Shown here piece by piece: positions 1 to 11,080 of a stretch of DNA of 24,485 nt (the stretch's first letter is position 1; the number at the start of each line of letters is the position of its first letter). The position numbers and the translations under genes were made by a program. This DNA comes from Hypsibius dujardini (lineage: Eukaryota; Tardigrada; Eutardigrada; Parachela; Hypsibiidae), in assembly GCA_001579985.1 (NCBI GenBank), contig LRSR01009668.1:1-24485 (forward strand). The letters are read 5' to 3'. The notes beneath the pieces are model-generated. The model searched no databases and had not been told where the DNA came from. It was given only the letters and a program-made list of their open reading frames with translations.

Positions 1-841
1 GTTAAAGCCTCACTTTAAAGTTAATTACGCATTACACCATTAACGACACATGCGAAGAAATTTAACTGCCTGTACATCACGACTGAAAGGACGGATGCTT
101 TTTTCCGCCGCCGTCGCCATCAGTGATCTTTCAACGCGACCGGCAGTCTCTACCACGCTCGACCGGTTATCCAATCACACCGTCCATCTGTGTCTGTGTC
201 CTGCCTGTTCATATAAAGTAGTGTACACGGCACTAAAAATACTAATAAAAAAAACTCAGCGAGCAATTTCAGTCAGAGAAAAAAGCCATTCCAATCGAAC
301 GATGTGCGGCGCCGGAAAATCGCTTTTCAAGAAGCGCTCTCTCGTTCTTCTTCTATCTCAGTCTCGCAGTCACACGGACCGAACATATTGACAGATTCCC
401 TCATTTTCCGATCGGTTCTTCTCCTTCAGCTTCTGCCGAGTCCGCCGTACAAGCAGCAGCAGCAGCAGTGATCGATTTGCGAAACGATCAAGCAAACGCG
501 TTCGCGAGAGCGCCGGCACGCTTCACGTTCATTCCATATCATCATCGTCGTCGAAAAAAACACTAAGAAGGGAGAGTAAGAGAGAGAGCGAGAAAAAATC
601 TCGTGTTTGTAAACGCATCGTGTGTATGTATAGTTGTGTGTGTAGACGGAAACCACACACACACACACAAAGAAGAAAACGAGAGAAACGTCGGAAGGAG
701 CGAAAAATGGATGTATTACATCATCTCCTCCCCTCCTCCCCCTCGCCCCAAACCGACACTATGGCGCGATATATTTCATAACACGGCACACATGTACACT
801 CTGTCGCGCCGTTCCATCCATTGGCATTCGAGCGGACAATA
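1..841. other. No gene identified; low-complexity DNA, possible 5' flank of the 842 exon
   Basis: The stretch contains a short CAG run (about 450-467), a GA-rich tract (565-600), an AC dinucleotide repeat (654-669) and a C/T-rich stretch (720-750). The ORFs on both strands are short and unlike any family known to me. It could be promoter and 5' UTR of the candidate exon at 842. Confidence 0.3.
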
Positions 842-935
842 ATGGCTTCTTCCCACTTTTGCGATGACAAGTGGGAGAAGAAATCATTCTCGTTTGAGGG
901 GACACAAGGAGCGTCGCAGTGTGATCCGTTCCGGG
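842..935 (+). CDS. Candidate first coding exon of an unidentified gene
   Basis: An ATG at 842 opens 31 codons (begins MASSHFCDDKWEKK) that run into a near-perfect donor, G|GTGAGTAAG, after position 935, leaving phase 1. I do not recognise the peptide and cannot place the next exon with confidence. A weak continuation exists at about 1480-1543, which also ends at a GTAAGT in phase 1, but its acceptor lacks a pyrimidine tract. The exon could be real or chance. Confidence 0.22.
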
Positions 936-1082
936 GTGAGTAAGAAGAGGGAGCTGTGATCGAGACACCGTTCGGTGTGTCACAGACAGGGTCGCGTTTG
1001 GTACAGATGGAGGATCACGTGAAGAAATGCATTTTTATATCCTACAGACAAGTGTTTGGATTTCAGGCAGATTGTTTTGCCA

Positions 1083-1320
1083 AAGTCTGATGAGCCAGGC
1101 AATACAGACAGATCGAGAGACAGATAAAAGACGCGCAAGACAGATAGACACAGACAAACAAACATGCAGACAGAGGAGTTGACAGACAGACATGCAGACA
1201 GGCAAACAGACAGAAAGACAGACAGGCAGGCAGACAAACAGACAGAAAGACAGAGAAGTTGACAAACAGCCAGACTGACTGATAGCAATTGACAGATAGA
1301 AACTGGCAGACAGAACAACA
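1083..1320. repeat. Degenerate CAGA tetranucleotide array
   Basis: About 240 nt of CAGA with CAGG, CAAA and GAGA variants on the plus strand. ORFs reading it give Leu-Ser-Val-Cys repeats and are not genes. Confidence 0.9.
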
Positions 1321-1924
1321 AACAGACATACTACACGGACAATGACACAGCCTTCTTCCAACCCTTTTGGGACGCGAGGCACGTTGACATCCTTCTCGCC
1401 GAGGAACCCTCGATCGACACACGGTTCGGTATGTTACAAACGAGAAACAGTGGTGACCAGCAGAGACGAATGAGGTGTGGGAAGATGGTGACAGACGCGA
1501 GGCATCTGAAAAGACAAGCTCAAAAACGACGCCAGTCATGGGTAAGTTTGTTAAGTTATCCAATCCGCCGACTGGGTCGTCGATTATTTCTGCATTTGTA
1601 AAAAACACAACGACCGACAAGCTCTGACACCAATCCATATCCATCCACACACAAGCCGTGATGTGGTGTGGCTGGCAGCGTCCGTGTCTGAGGCACGACG
1701 ATGGCATCACCAACCGGACGTGGAACTGCACAAAGTCGCCGGCTTCTTGATATTTTAGGCGGTGCAAGTCAATACTGGTATCTCTCAAGAGTCAACTGGG
1801 GATTATGTATGAAGCATCAAACAACACACAATCAGTCGTGCAAATATACTAGTACAGTTTTAATCACACACAGACAGGTGTTGGGATTACAGGCACAATT
1901 TCTCCAGACAATCTCCGACCAGCC

Positions 1925-2135
1925 CGAGAAGACAGGCAGACAGATAGACAAAAAAACCAGGCAGGCAGGAAGCAGAAAAGCACAAACAGGTAAGACAGAT
2001 AGAAATAACAGGCATGAAGATAGAGAGACAAAAATGTAGAGAAGCAATCACGAACAGAAGGAAAGACAGATCCACAGACAGACAGACAGACAGAAAGACG
2101 GACATACAGACAAACAGGCGGTCAAACCTACGACA
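1925..2135. repeat. Degenerate CAGA array
   Basis: CAGA-based array interrupted by unique sequence at 2000-2060. Confidence 0.85.
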
Positions 2136-2444
2136 TTCCCCTAAAAAAAGGCAAACCAATTCAGAGGTGAGCCATCCGCAAGCAAACTCGATAAAAAACC
2201 GTCGATAAACTTCGTGCCAAATTCCATTCATCCCACAATCAGACACCCCACATCCCTCACACCACAAACACGTTCCACAAACAACACACAGACACACGAT
2301 CCCCATGACCGTCCCCACTACACATTCCCCGGGAAGTCTTTCCGCGAACAACGAAGCTATCTGACAAGACTCATTAAGACTCCCTCTTCTCCTCCTTCAG
2401 CCCTTTCATCTTCCCATGCGACTTCAAAGACCCCATCCCTGCAG

Positions 2445-2533
2445 ATGGCTAATGTTGGCGGCTCCCCACCACATCACCCGATATCATCCGACGCGTGTGT
2501 GTGTGACATAATCCAATATGACCTTTCCGGTGG
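2445..2533 (+). CDS. Candidate alternative first (or internal) coding exon, unidentified protein
   Basis: An ATG directly after CCCTGCAG opens 29 codons (…CDIIQYDLSGGPTR) ending at CGCG|GTAAGT, a consensus donor in phase 1. The composition looks like protein rather than repeat. It cannot follow the 842-935 exon through the CAG acceptor at 2444, because phase 1 would create a TAA, so it would have to be an alternative start. The open frame also extends upstream to 2214. No family was recognised. Confidence 0.22.
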
Positions 2534-4288
2534 ACCGACACGCGGTAAGTTGTTCTGCACGCCCTCTTGGGAACCCTCTCTCATCGTCCCTAAATAAGGG
2601 GGAAGAAAAAGAGGGGGGGTGATGATGATCGCCGCCAAGTATCGACCGAATTCAGCACGCGAACTCCATCGGGAGGAAACGTGAGCGTTACGTCAGACGG
2701 GGGAGAGTCAGATTCCCATCTCCCCCTCCGTCGTGTGGTACGGCACTACACAATGCAATGTCAGCTGCAGGGAGTTCAGGAAGAGAAATCCCTTTCCTCT
2801 TTATGGTCTGTCTGTCTGTGTGGTGTGGAAGCTTCCGGTCGTCTTCGACAAATCCCTCTGCGCTTCTTCTTCCTGCTGCTCTCTGGCCTTGCCGCGGGAT
2901 CACGCGAGATGAAAAACTGTACACACACACACACACACACCCATGCAGAAATAAAATACAAAGAGCACTCCTCCAGAGTCGTCCTGCAGTGATATGAAAA
3001 AAAATAAATTTAAAGCCCGGTATTTGCATAAACCTTCCCGACGACCAAAGACGTCATCGGAAATGGAGCCTGAAAGGCAAACGCAACAGCCCTTGATGAA
3101 ACGTACCGAAACACATGTGACGTGTATCCTTCACGCTGCGGTGGTTGTGGCAATCGCAAAGGTTGCCCTCGAGAGGTTTTGGCCGCAGTTTGTATATTAC
3201 GCTCGTCGTTGAGAGAGATGGACACAATTTGCAAGTCGGCGTGACTTCTTCTCCGTTTTCAATCACACGGACACGCGGGGGCCAGTAAGAAAAGACATTA
3301 CACATTTGTGTTATGCAAGAGATTTCTGCGAGGCGTGCCAGCGAAATGCACGCAACCAACGCCGGGAGAACAATGCGAACATGTGTTGCAGCCAAGTTAG
3401 GTCTCTGTCGTTGATGAACAGCGAGACACCTGGCCGAACTTGGCTGCAACAATGTCGGTTTGTCAAATTCAAAAGACACAGGCCCAACCACACAAAGCGG
3501 AAGAACGGAATAGAAGATAGGCATAATAAAGAAATCGAACAAATACAGACGAGGCATGATTTCAGGTTCGGATGGGAAACAATCGACCGAGACAGACACG
3601 ATGGTAGAGTTCGAGGAGTCCTCGCGACTTCGTCGGTCCGCTTCACATGACGTTCGGACCTGGAGACAGGAAAAAAGACCAAAAATGCCTGCAGTGAGGC
3701 AAACACGGCATCGCAAAACAAAAACCATCCGGCCAGGTTCGTCCACTTCTTTTCCTCGGCGCTACTCACGAGAAGCCTTGCAGACAAACTTGATTTTGAA
3801 GCCTTCCTCCTCGAATCCTACCCTTCACAATGATGCCTTGCTCATTTGCAATAAGCTCAGCGACAGTTCGGAACGGAAGCAGCTGAAATTTGACAGTTTT
3901 CTAACGAATGCAACAAGTCCAACCAAGTTCAGCCAGACTAGAGTTCTTTTCACAGACAAACTGGACGAACTTGGCTAAAACAGATTCAACAGGACGAAAG
4001 AAGCGTGAGTTGTCGCTTCGCCACACCGAGAAGTATTTCTCTAGCAGCAGCATGACCTCTACCAACACAGACCAGCTGATGACTATAACGATGAAGGGTA
4101 CTGCAGATGTTCCCAGGAGACAAACTCTCTGGCGCGTCTATCGGGGGAGAAGAAAACGCAACATTCTGTTTGTTTTTCCCCAGTTTGACCGCGGAAAAAA
4201 TGTTGTTGTGCCCCGATCTCCGTCCGACGAGAGGTGTGTCGTGTCGAATAAGCAAGACGGGAGAGATCAACGATTAGGCATATTAAAG
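2534..4288. other. No gene identified
   Basis: The stretch contains an AC repeat (2921-2941), several overlapping ORFs on both strands and an inverted repeat at 3384-3451. No splice-consistent coding path or known domain was found apart from the weak ORF at 3556-3978. Confidence 0.3.
3556..3978 (+). CDS. Unassigned ORF, 140 aa
   Basis: ATG to TAA with no similarity I can name. The middle is basic (RRYSREALQTN) and the C-terminal half is Ser/Lys/Asp-rich (TDKLDELG at the end). Two overlapping minus-strand frames are also open here, and an ORF of this length is expected a few times by chance in a window this size. There is no clear splice site or promoter. Kept only as a candidate. Confidence 0.15.
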   Translation: MISGSDGKQSTETDTMVEFEESSRLRRSASHDVRTWRQEKRPKMPAVRQTRHRKTKTIRPGSSTSFPRRYSREALQTNLILKPSSSNPTLHNDALLICNKLSDSSERKQLKFDSFLTNATSPTKFSQTRVLFTDKLDELG

Positions 4289-4444
4289 TCACACGAAAGG
4301 TGCCAGCGACCTGTCGCGTGACGTCAACAGCTTCCAAGGAGCGGATATCGACTTCTGCACGTCGTTACACTGGAATTTTTCACGGAAAACAGGGCAACGC
4401 ATGAAATCACTCACCATATCGGCAGGCGTCTTGCGGGACGCCAT
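4289..4444 (-). CDS. Small ORF, 51 aa, with an internal donor-like site
   Basis: On the minus strand ATG 4444-4442 begins MASRKTPADM, followed at once by GTGAGTGAT, a plausible splice donor in phase 0. Read straight through it continues to a TGA at 4291-4289 (51 aa, ending SLAPFV). It could be a first coding exon of a leftward gene, a small protein, or chance. The flank at 4445-4720 is relatively GC-rich and could be its promoter side. Confidence 0.15.
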   Translation of the reverse strand: MASRKTPADMVSDFMRCPVFREKFQCNDVQKSISAPWKLLTSRDRSLAPFV

Positions 4445-5984
4445 TGTCATCAGCAGGGGGATGGTGGACGAAAGTCGAAGACGTCCCTGAGCAAAATTCG
4501 ATTTCCCTCCTACTTCCCCGCGCGGGAGCTCACGCCTGTGAGGTGCGATGAATAGCGGGGTTCAGGCGGTATTCAGAAACTCGCGTCGGGGGAATAAATC
4601 AGTGGAGAAGAAGACGCGCTTTCGTGTACAAAGTCTTCCCCAAAGTATTTTGCGATCTCCTTGACAACTTCCTCCGCACCGTTTCCTCGTCAGGGTCGCT
4701 CCTCGCTGCTAGCACTTAATTCCATGAAGGAGAATCAAACACGCGTGTGTGTGTGTGTGTGCGTCAGGAGGGGAAGACGAGAGAAGAGAAGTGAGGAGAG
4801 GAGGAAATGGAGGAAGAAGCCTTCTGAGAAGAGCGCTTAAAAGAGCCTTTCTTTCTTCACCCACCGCTCCGTAATCTGCAAAGAAAAGAACGCGGAATCA
4901 GAAATAAACTTTTTTTGGTGTTATGAAAACAGTCGAGAGAAGATGGCAAAAACGGATAAGATGAGCTGCCAAAAAATTAAGCCAAAACAATAAGCGCTTT
5001 CCCTGCCGATTCTCCGGTAAATTCACCGGTTAACTGTACAGGGAGAATGCGCAGTAAAGCCAACTAAAACTTACGGATATTTTGTGTAAATTTTATCCGG
5101 AATAAGGTAAAGATAATTGCAAACTCAACAGGATGGATTGTGGCCCTTTAAAATCATTTGGTCGGGGTGTGGAGCACGAGAATAAGGAAATCGCGGAAGG
5201 CGTGGAGAAAGATCGCAGACTAACTTGGCTTGCAACGCACTGCGACGAACCTTCTCTCTGCTCATGTTGTTGCCCCTTGCTCGCTGACGCTGACAGACAG
5301 ACGCATGCGATGCGATCGACCGGCTGTTTATAGTCAGCCGAATGGTACAAAATGAAGTGGCACGCCGTATGGTGCAAATACGTATCCGACTAACCAGCCA
5401 CGCAATCAATCAATCTATCCAGTCTCAACTTATAATGTGCATGGAGTTCTGTTTTGCGGTGTGCCTCAGGCCCATCGATTAATCGATATTTTAAATTGCC
5501 GCGTGCATTTTTTTTTACCGCGAAGTGCAGTAAATTTACGGTTTAAATTGCTGGGCTTATGTAAGCACAAATTCTCACGTCTCCGGTACTTCCGGTTAAT
5601 TCTTACACCTCTAGCGCGAAACATCGATACCTCTCTATGCCGGTTAATTTCGTTCATACACCCTATGTATTATTGATTGTCGCTGTCACGTCCCATAGAT
5701 GTTCTGCCAAAAAGACGCCCACATCTCATATTTTAATCACTCCTAATTTATTGAACTTCTTTTGCAAATAATTATATATATTACAGTTTTTTTTCACTTA
5801 AAAAAATAAATTTATTTATTCGACGACGGAAGGTACACAGACGAAAATTCGTTCCGGAGAAATCGTTTCAGTATACGTAAAAAGCACCGATTTTATCGGT
5901 CTATCGTTACGGTAAAAGACAAAGTTCACGACAGAGAAAAAATCTGGCACAACTAACGAAGCACCCCATAACCCTGGAGCAATG
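4445..5984. other. No gene identified; ends in an AT-rich tract
   Basis: A GT repeat sits at 4744-4762, a GA-rich purine stretch at 4770-4850, repeated CCGGTTAA motifs at about 5030-5650, and a strongly AT-rich segment at 5725-5825. The last includes AATAAATTTATTTATT, which could act as a poly(A) signal on either strand. No coding region is supported. Confidence 0.3.
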
Positions 5985-6175
5985 TCTGCGTGTCTGCGTG
6001 TCTCCGTGTCTGCGTGTCTGCGTGTCTGCGTGTATCCGTGTCTGCGTGTCTACGTGTCTGTGTGTCTACTTGTCTGCGTGTCTACGTGTCTGGGTGTCTG
6101 AGTGTCTGGATGTCTGAGTGTCTGCGTGTCTGCGTGTCTGGGTGTTTGGGTGTCTGCCTGTCTGCGTGCCTATGT
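5985..6175. repeat. Octamer array (TGTCTGCG and variants)
   Basis: About 24 units of an 8-nt repeat derived from TCTG, with variants TGTCTACG, TGTCTGGG and TGTCTGAG. It differs from the 4-nt arrays elsewhere. Confidence 0.85.
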
Positions 6176-6180
6176 ACACC

Positions 6181-7324
6181 ATATACTTGCCGTATCACTT
6201 ACCATATCATGTGGACTGTGGACAGTCACAATATTATTGTTGCAGCAGAGCGGAATGTCAGAGCTGTCCGGAATCTATGCCTCGTTGGACTCGCCAGCAA
6301 GGCCTTCAAAAAAAACGTCGGATAAGTAAAAACAGACAACTGTCAAAGCCGTTCCAGACAAAAGGCGCAAACACTCAGAGAAGTTGTTTCCAACCGCGGG
6401 ATTCTAAGAAGTAACAATGCGGTCAGAGTGTGTGGTTGTGTTCGCAAGTGTGGCGGATATGTTGTTGCCAGCCTGTTTTGCCACTTGTCCAAAGAGGACT
6501 TCATGCACGGGCAAGACTTTGTCTGGAGATCCAGTCAGAGTGAGACACAGACAGACAGACAGACATACGGAAAGAGGGGAAACGTTTCTGATTATGATCT
6601 CGATGACCGCTGGACAAACGACTGCTCTCCGGCGTAAAGATATCTGTTTGATGCCGGCTTTCTCCTTTTCTTGCCTTCCCCCTGGCTCTCTTGTCTGTGT
6701 GGCTGGCTGTCTGTCTCTGACCGATAAGATTCGACCTGACTCAAATGCCTTTATTACCCCGCTGACTGATCAGTCTCTCTTGACCACTTTCCACTTTCTC
6801 TCTCAAAATCTCCCGTCCACACTTGCTGCTTCCCTTTCGTTCAGGTTCACCTCTCTTGTCTGGCTCCTGCCTGACTGTGTGCCCCAAGACAGGCAGAAAC
6901 TAAACAGCCTTTGGAAATATAAGTTTCTCTGTAATCTTTGTCTGCCCGCCCTCTCGGCGAAAACGAAAGAGGTCTATTATCTTTTCCGCCATCGTGCCCT
7001 TGTCTCTTCCTTGTCGGTCTGTCTGTGTCGATGTCTGGCTGTTTGAGGCGAATCGGGAAAGACGGCTATAAAGATATCGTTTACATGAAAGACTGATGTC
7101 CAACAGTGACCTGCACCACACGGTTTTGAAAGATGTATTTGATTTTGGCTTGGTGGCGCGGGGTCGGGGTAGAATTGCAATTACGCGCTCAAATTTCAGA
7201 GTTGACCGAGCATGCCGGTAGGGGTGTCTGTGCGAAGAAGTTATGCTAATTTAATGATTAACGCCTGAGTCTGTTTTGCTTACCATTTCGTGTCTGAGAC
7301 TATCTCCATGTTTGAGTATCTGTA
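6181..7324. other. No gene identified; ORFs of doubtful meaning
   Basis: A pyrimidine-leaning acceptor-like site (TATTATTGTTGCAG) ends at 6249, and the next 75 nt are open in all three plus frames, so a terminal exon cannot be called. The 209-aa ORF at 6417-7046 overlaps TCTG-like sequence and looks accidental. Confidence 0.3.
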
Positions 7325-7510
7325 AGTCTGTGTGTCTGCCCGCCTATCTATCTTTATGCCTATCTGTCTGTCTGTCTGTCTGTCTATCTGTCTGCCTGCC
7401 TGTCTTTCTGTTTGTCTGTCTGCCTATCTGAATGCCTGTCTGTCTGTCTGCCTGCCTATCTGTCTGTCATGTGTCTGACTGAGTCTGCCTGTGAGCCTGT
7501 CTGTCTATTC
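7325..7510. repeat. Degenerate TCTG array
   Basis: TCTG-based tetranucleotide array on the plus strand with TCTA and CCTG variants. It lies outside any recognised gene, past the 3' end of XPNPEP3. Confidence 0.85.
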
Positions 7511-7832
7511 ACATGCCTGCCTTGACGTCAATGGGTGACATCATTGCTTATGCTTCTGTGCCTAATTCTGATGATCTCACTCCAATGTGCCATAGATTTT
7601 TCGAAGATTTTAAGGCCGATAATCTTTCAAGTTATTAATGCATGTCTCGAACGCTGGTGACTGCCCAGTGGTGTCGGATTCTCGCATGACCAGCGGTTTC
7701 ACACCTGCAAGAATTCTTGGCCCACCGAACGATATCCGGTTTCGTCGGTAGTGTCATGCAGACAAACGGTCCCGAGGTGAGCTCCGTGGTCCGTCGCCGC
7801 CTTGCTGTGACGACAAAGTGGCGAGGACAATC

Positions 7833-8154
7833 ACAGACATCTCAGTAATGTTGAAGCTGACGGAAACGAAAACGCAACTGTCGTGACTTTAAAAGGTCCG
7901 TTCAGCACATCATCTAGATTACCTGTCGAAGACCCAACCGGTAATTCCGCGTTCTCTGCTAGTGAGATACGAAAAAGATCGATGGACATCCTAGGCAAGA
8001 TGTACAAATGCACTGACAGATAAGTGTCAAAGAAGATAACAGTTGGACAAGCATCACAATTCCAAATCTGACCCTGAGAACCTCGCATCACCTGACGACT
8101 AGAGAGCGACAGGAAAACGAATGAACACACAGACACGGAAGAAGATGCCGCCAT
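7833..8154 (-). CDS. Unassigned ORF, 106 aa, just downstream of the XPNPEP3 stop
   Basis: An ATG at 8154, 28 nt past the XPNPEP3 stop and on the same strand, opens an ORF starting MAASSSVSVCSFVFLSL (possible signal peptide or membrane segment) and ending STLLRCL. An in-frame ATG at 8172 lengthens it to 112 aa. It lies where the XPNPEP3 3' UTR should be. It may be chance coding potential, an alternative terminal exon or a separate small secreted-protein gene. No family was recognised. Confidence 0.18.
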
Positions 8155-8181
8155 AAAACGAACAAAAATCAAAATAAATCT

Positions 8182-9580
8182 TCAACAGACATGGCCTCGA
8201 CGATGGGCGAGGATAGCTTCCGTGGAAGAAGGGCAGGCTTCGGTTAGCACTTCTGGTCCATTTGGTCCAAGCCATATTGTGTCTTCTGCAAGTAAAGGGA
8301 TACCGTTAATACTGCATGCAGAAAGCGAAACGCGTAGATTCGATTCCTGATGGGACTAGTGAGGAGGACGGTGATCAGACAGATACAAAGATAGACAGTC
8401 GAAAAATACAGATAGAGAGACAAACAGACAGATAGACAGAGAAAAAGAGGGGCAGAGAGACAGATATCCAAAGAGACAGACAAAGAGACCGACAAACAGC
8501 CAGACAGCCAAAAAGACAAACAGGCAGGCAGCGATACAGACAGATAGACAGATAGACACACTGACAGATACACAGAGAGAGAGATAGCTAGAGGGAGAAA
8601 GACAGAGACAAAGAGACCAACAGGCAGACAGACATACAGAGGGACAAACAGGCAGTTAGACAAAGAGAAAAAGCTAGAAGTGGATGGTCAAATGTGTAGA
8701 AAGCAAGCATAGAAAACAGAGTATGAACTCGACGCTCTTTGATATATCACCAGAAAACGACAAAACCAACCGAAAAGGATGAAAGAAACTACTCATGGAC
8801 TTCCGTCGAGGAAGCTAAGGAGACATACCAATACGAAAGCCGATGCCACGGAAACCTTCCGGCACCGCATCATTATCCTCGTTTATATAAATTCCGGGTT
8901 CCACCGCAAACACCATGCCTTCCTTCAGCTGTCGACTCCGTGATACCAGCTTGCAGTCATGGACGTCCATTCCCAGGTAATGGCCGATGTGGTGCGGACA
9001 AAACTTTGAAGCCTTAAGTCCAAAGATCGCGTTACATTTCTTGGTTTCGATCCAGTTCTCCACTGGTAGGTAGTGCGACGGCGAAACTCACCTCTAGTCG
9101 CGCTTGTTTTTCGTCCGCAGTACGGTCAATCCATTTTAACTCCTTGAGTTTAGCAGATTGCAGATCCCACATGCGTATATGCAGCTCCTCCAGACTGGGA
9201 TACCGTGCGTAGTCATTCCCGAGCTTTTTCACATGGTCCAGCAGCTGGTGACGGACGTCGTTGACCATTTCGTAGAGGACAGTTTGGGACGGGGTGAAAC
9301 CGGCAGAGACGGGCCAGGCCCTAGACACATCGCTGCAGTAGCCGTCCTGAAAGATGAATTTTATTGTTATTCTAGCGGCGAACGAAAATGGCGCCGCCAA
9401 CTCACTATTCCATCTTTCCGTCTCATTGTCTATATATCCTTATGTCTGCCTGTCTGTCCATCTGTCTGTCCGTCTATCGGTCTGTCTGTCTGTCTATCGG
9501 TCTGTCTATCTGTCTGTCTGTCTGTCTGTCTATCGGTCTGTCTATCTCTCTGTCTGTCTGTATGTCTGTCTGTCTGTCTA

Positions 9581-9627
<47 letters not shown>

Positions 9628-11033
9628 GTCTGTCTGTCTGTCTGTGCCCGCCTGGTGCCTGGTTGTCTGTCCGCCTGCCTTCGTAAAGCTGAACAGAGCT
9701 CACCACTTCGCATCCACAGTCCACAAAGATCATGTCACCGCTTTTCAAGGTCTACAGATACAGGCAAATGAGAAAAGGAAACACTACTAGTAATAAGGAT
9801 TAGAAAACGTTCGATGAGCTTCAGAATTAAATTCCCTATAATTACCCAACTAACTTCGGTGTTCTTGATGTAGTCAATCGCTGTCGCGCTACAAACAAGA
9901 AAACCAACGGTTAGGTCACTCCATAGGGAAGGTACACGAATGCCAAAGCTTGGGTGAGAAGGCCTAGATCAAATCAAACCAAAGAAAAACAGGCAGACAG
10001 ATAGTTGGCAGGACAATGGACAGCCAAAGAGCAGGAAAATGAGACCAGACAGGCAGACACACCAAACAGGCAGACAGCTAGTAAAAGATATAAACAGTCA
10101 GAGTGCGACAAAGGGAAAGACAGACAGACAGACAAGAAGCTGACAGGCAAGAAGCTAATAGACAGAGTAACAGACATACAGAGAAACAGAAGAGACAGAA
10201 TGTAAGTATACGTACAGAGACATCCAATAAAGAAATGAGCAAGGCCACCGCAGTGAGAACAGCATGAACAGAAAACATGCACTTACCTCTCCTACCTCAA
10301 TCCAGTGGCCACCACCGGTGGATACGCCAGCCCATCCGCCCCAATCAAGACGGACTCCATCTCCAGCAGTGCCCACACCTCCCGCTCCGTCATCCCTGCC
10401 CTTGAAGACCTCATCGCGACCGTGATGGCTTCGCCCGTGATATTCGCGGCATGTCGCATCAAGGCAACCTCCGCGGCAGATTTCACAACCCTGCACTCGT
10501 GGATATGCTCCGCGGGGTTCCCAAGAACAGCGCCACCCTTCATCGGGCGTAGTTCTGCCACAAAATCGTTCAGCAGAGCGAACGACGCAGGCATACTGGT
10601 GCGGGGTAATGCGATGGAAGGGTTGAGCCACTCTGTGCCGAGGTCACGCCATAGGCCGAAGGAGGTGTTGTGGAGGGAAGCGGCGGTCAGTTGGAGAAAG
10701 TCCTTCAAGTGAGACATGTAGTGGACGGAGTCAACGCCGGCGATATGTTGAGCAGATGTGGGATCGACTCCCGCGCCGTGCCAGAGTTTGCGCTCGGCAG
10801 TGTTTTCCGGTATGAAGATGTGAGACCTAAGAAGGCGAAGAGAAAATGCAATCATTGGGAAAAGTCAGACAAACAGTTAGACAGGCAGGCAGACAAGCAG
10901 ACAAACAGAAAGATAGATGGTAGACAGACCGTAGGGAAATGAAAGGCAGGCAGGCAAACATACAGATAGATATATAGAGCAATAGGCAGACAGACAGACA
11001 AAGAGACAGACGCATACAGATAGATAGACAGAC

Positions 11034-11080
<47 letters not shown>

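Noticed and set aside
1063-1788. 241-aa minus-strand ORF
   Set aside because: About a third is CAGA-array translation. The rest (IIDDPVGGLDNLTN…) follows an acceptor-like TGCAG, but there is no recognised family and no partner exon.
1878-1896. GTGTTGGGATTACAGGCA, resembling a primate Alu segment
   Set aside because: The match is too short, the rest of an Alu is absent and the genome is not mammalian; treated as coincidence.
3054-3746. 230-aa minus-strand ORF
   Set aside because: It overlaps other open frames on both strands, has no recognisable domain and no coherent start or splice context; it is compatible with chance.
6417-7046. 209-aa plus-strand ORF
   Set aside because: Composition is a mixture of repeat translation and unique sequence with no domain; it is likely accidental.
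8325-8350. GATTCGATTCC, resembling a tRNA B box
   Set aside because: There is no A box and no cloverleaf-forming arms upstream.
9158-9790. Long Cys/Leu/Ser/Val-repeat ORFs here and over every other CAGA/TCTG array
   Set aside because: They are translations of tetranucleotide repeats; because 4 is not a multiple of 3 all three frames stay open. They lie in introns of genes on the other strand or in non-genic DNA.
10305-10712. 135-aa plus-strand ORF
   Set aside because: It is the antisense shadow of the large XPNPEP3 exon 10826-10296.
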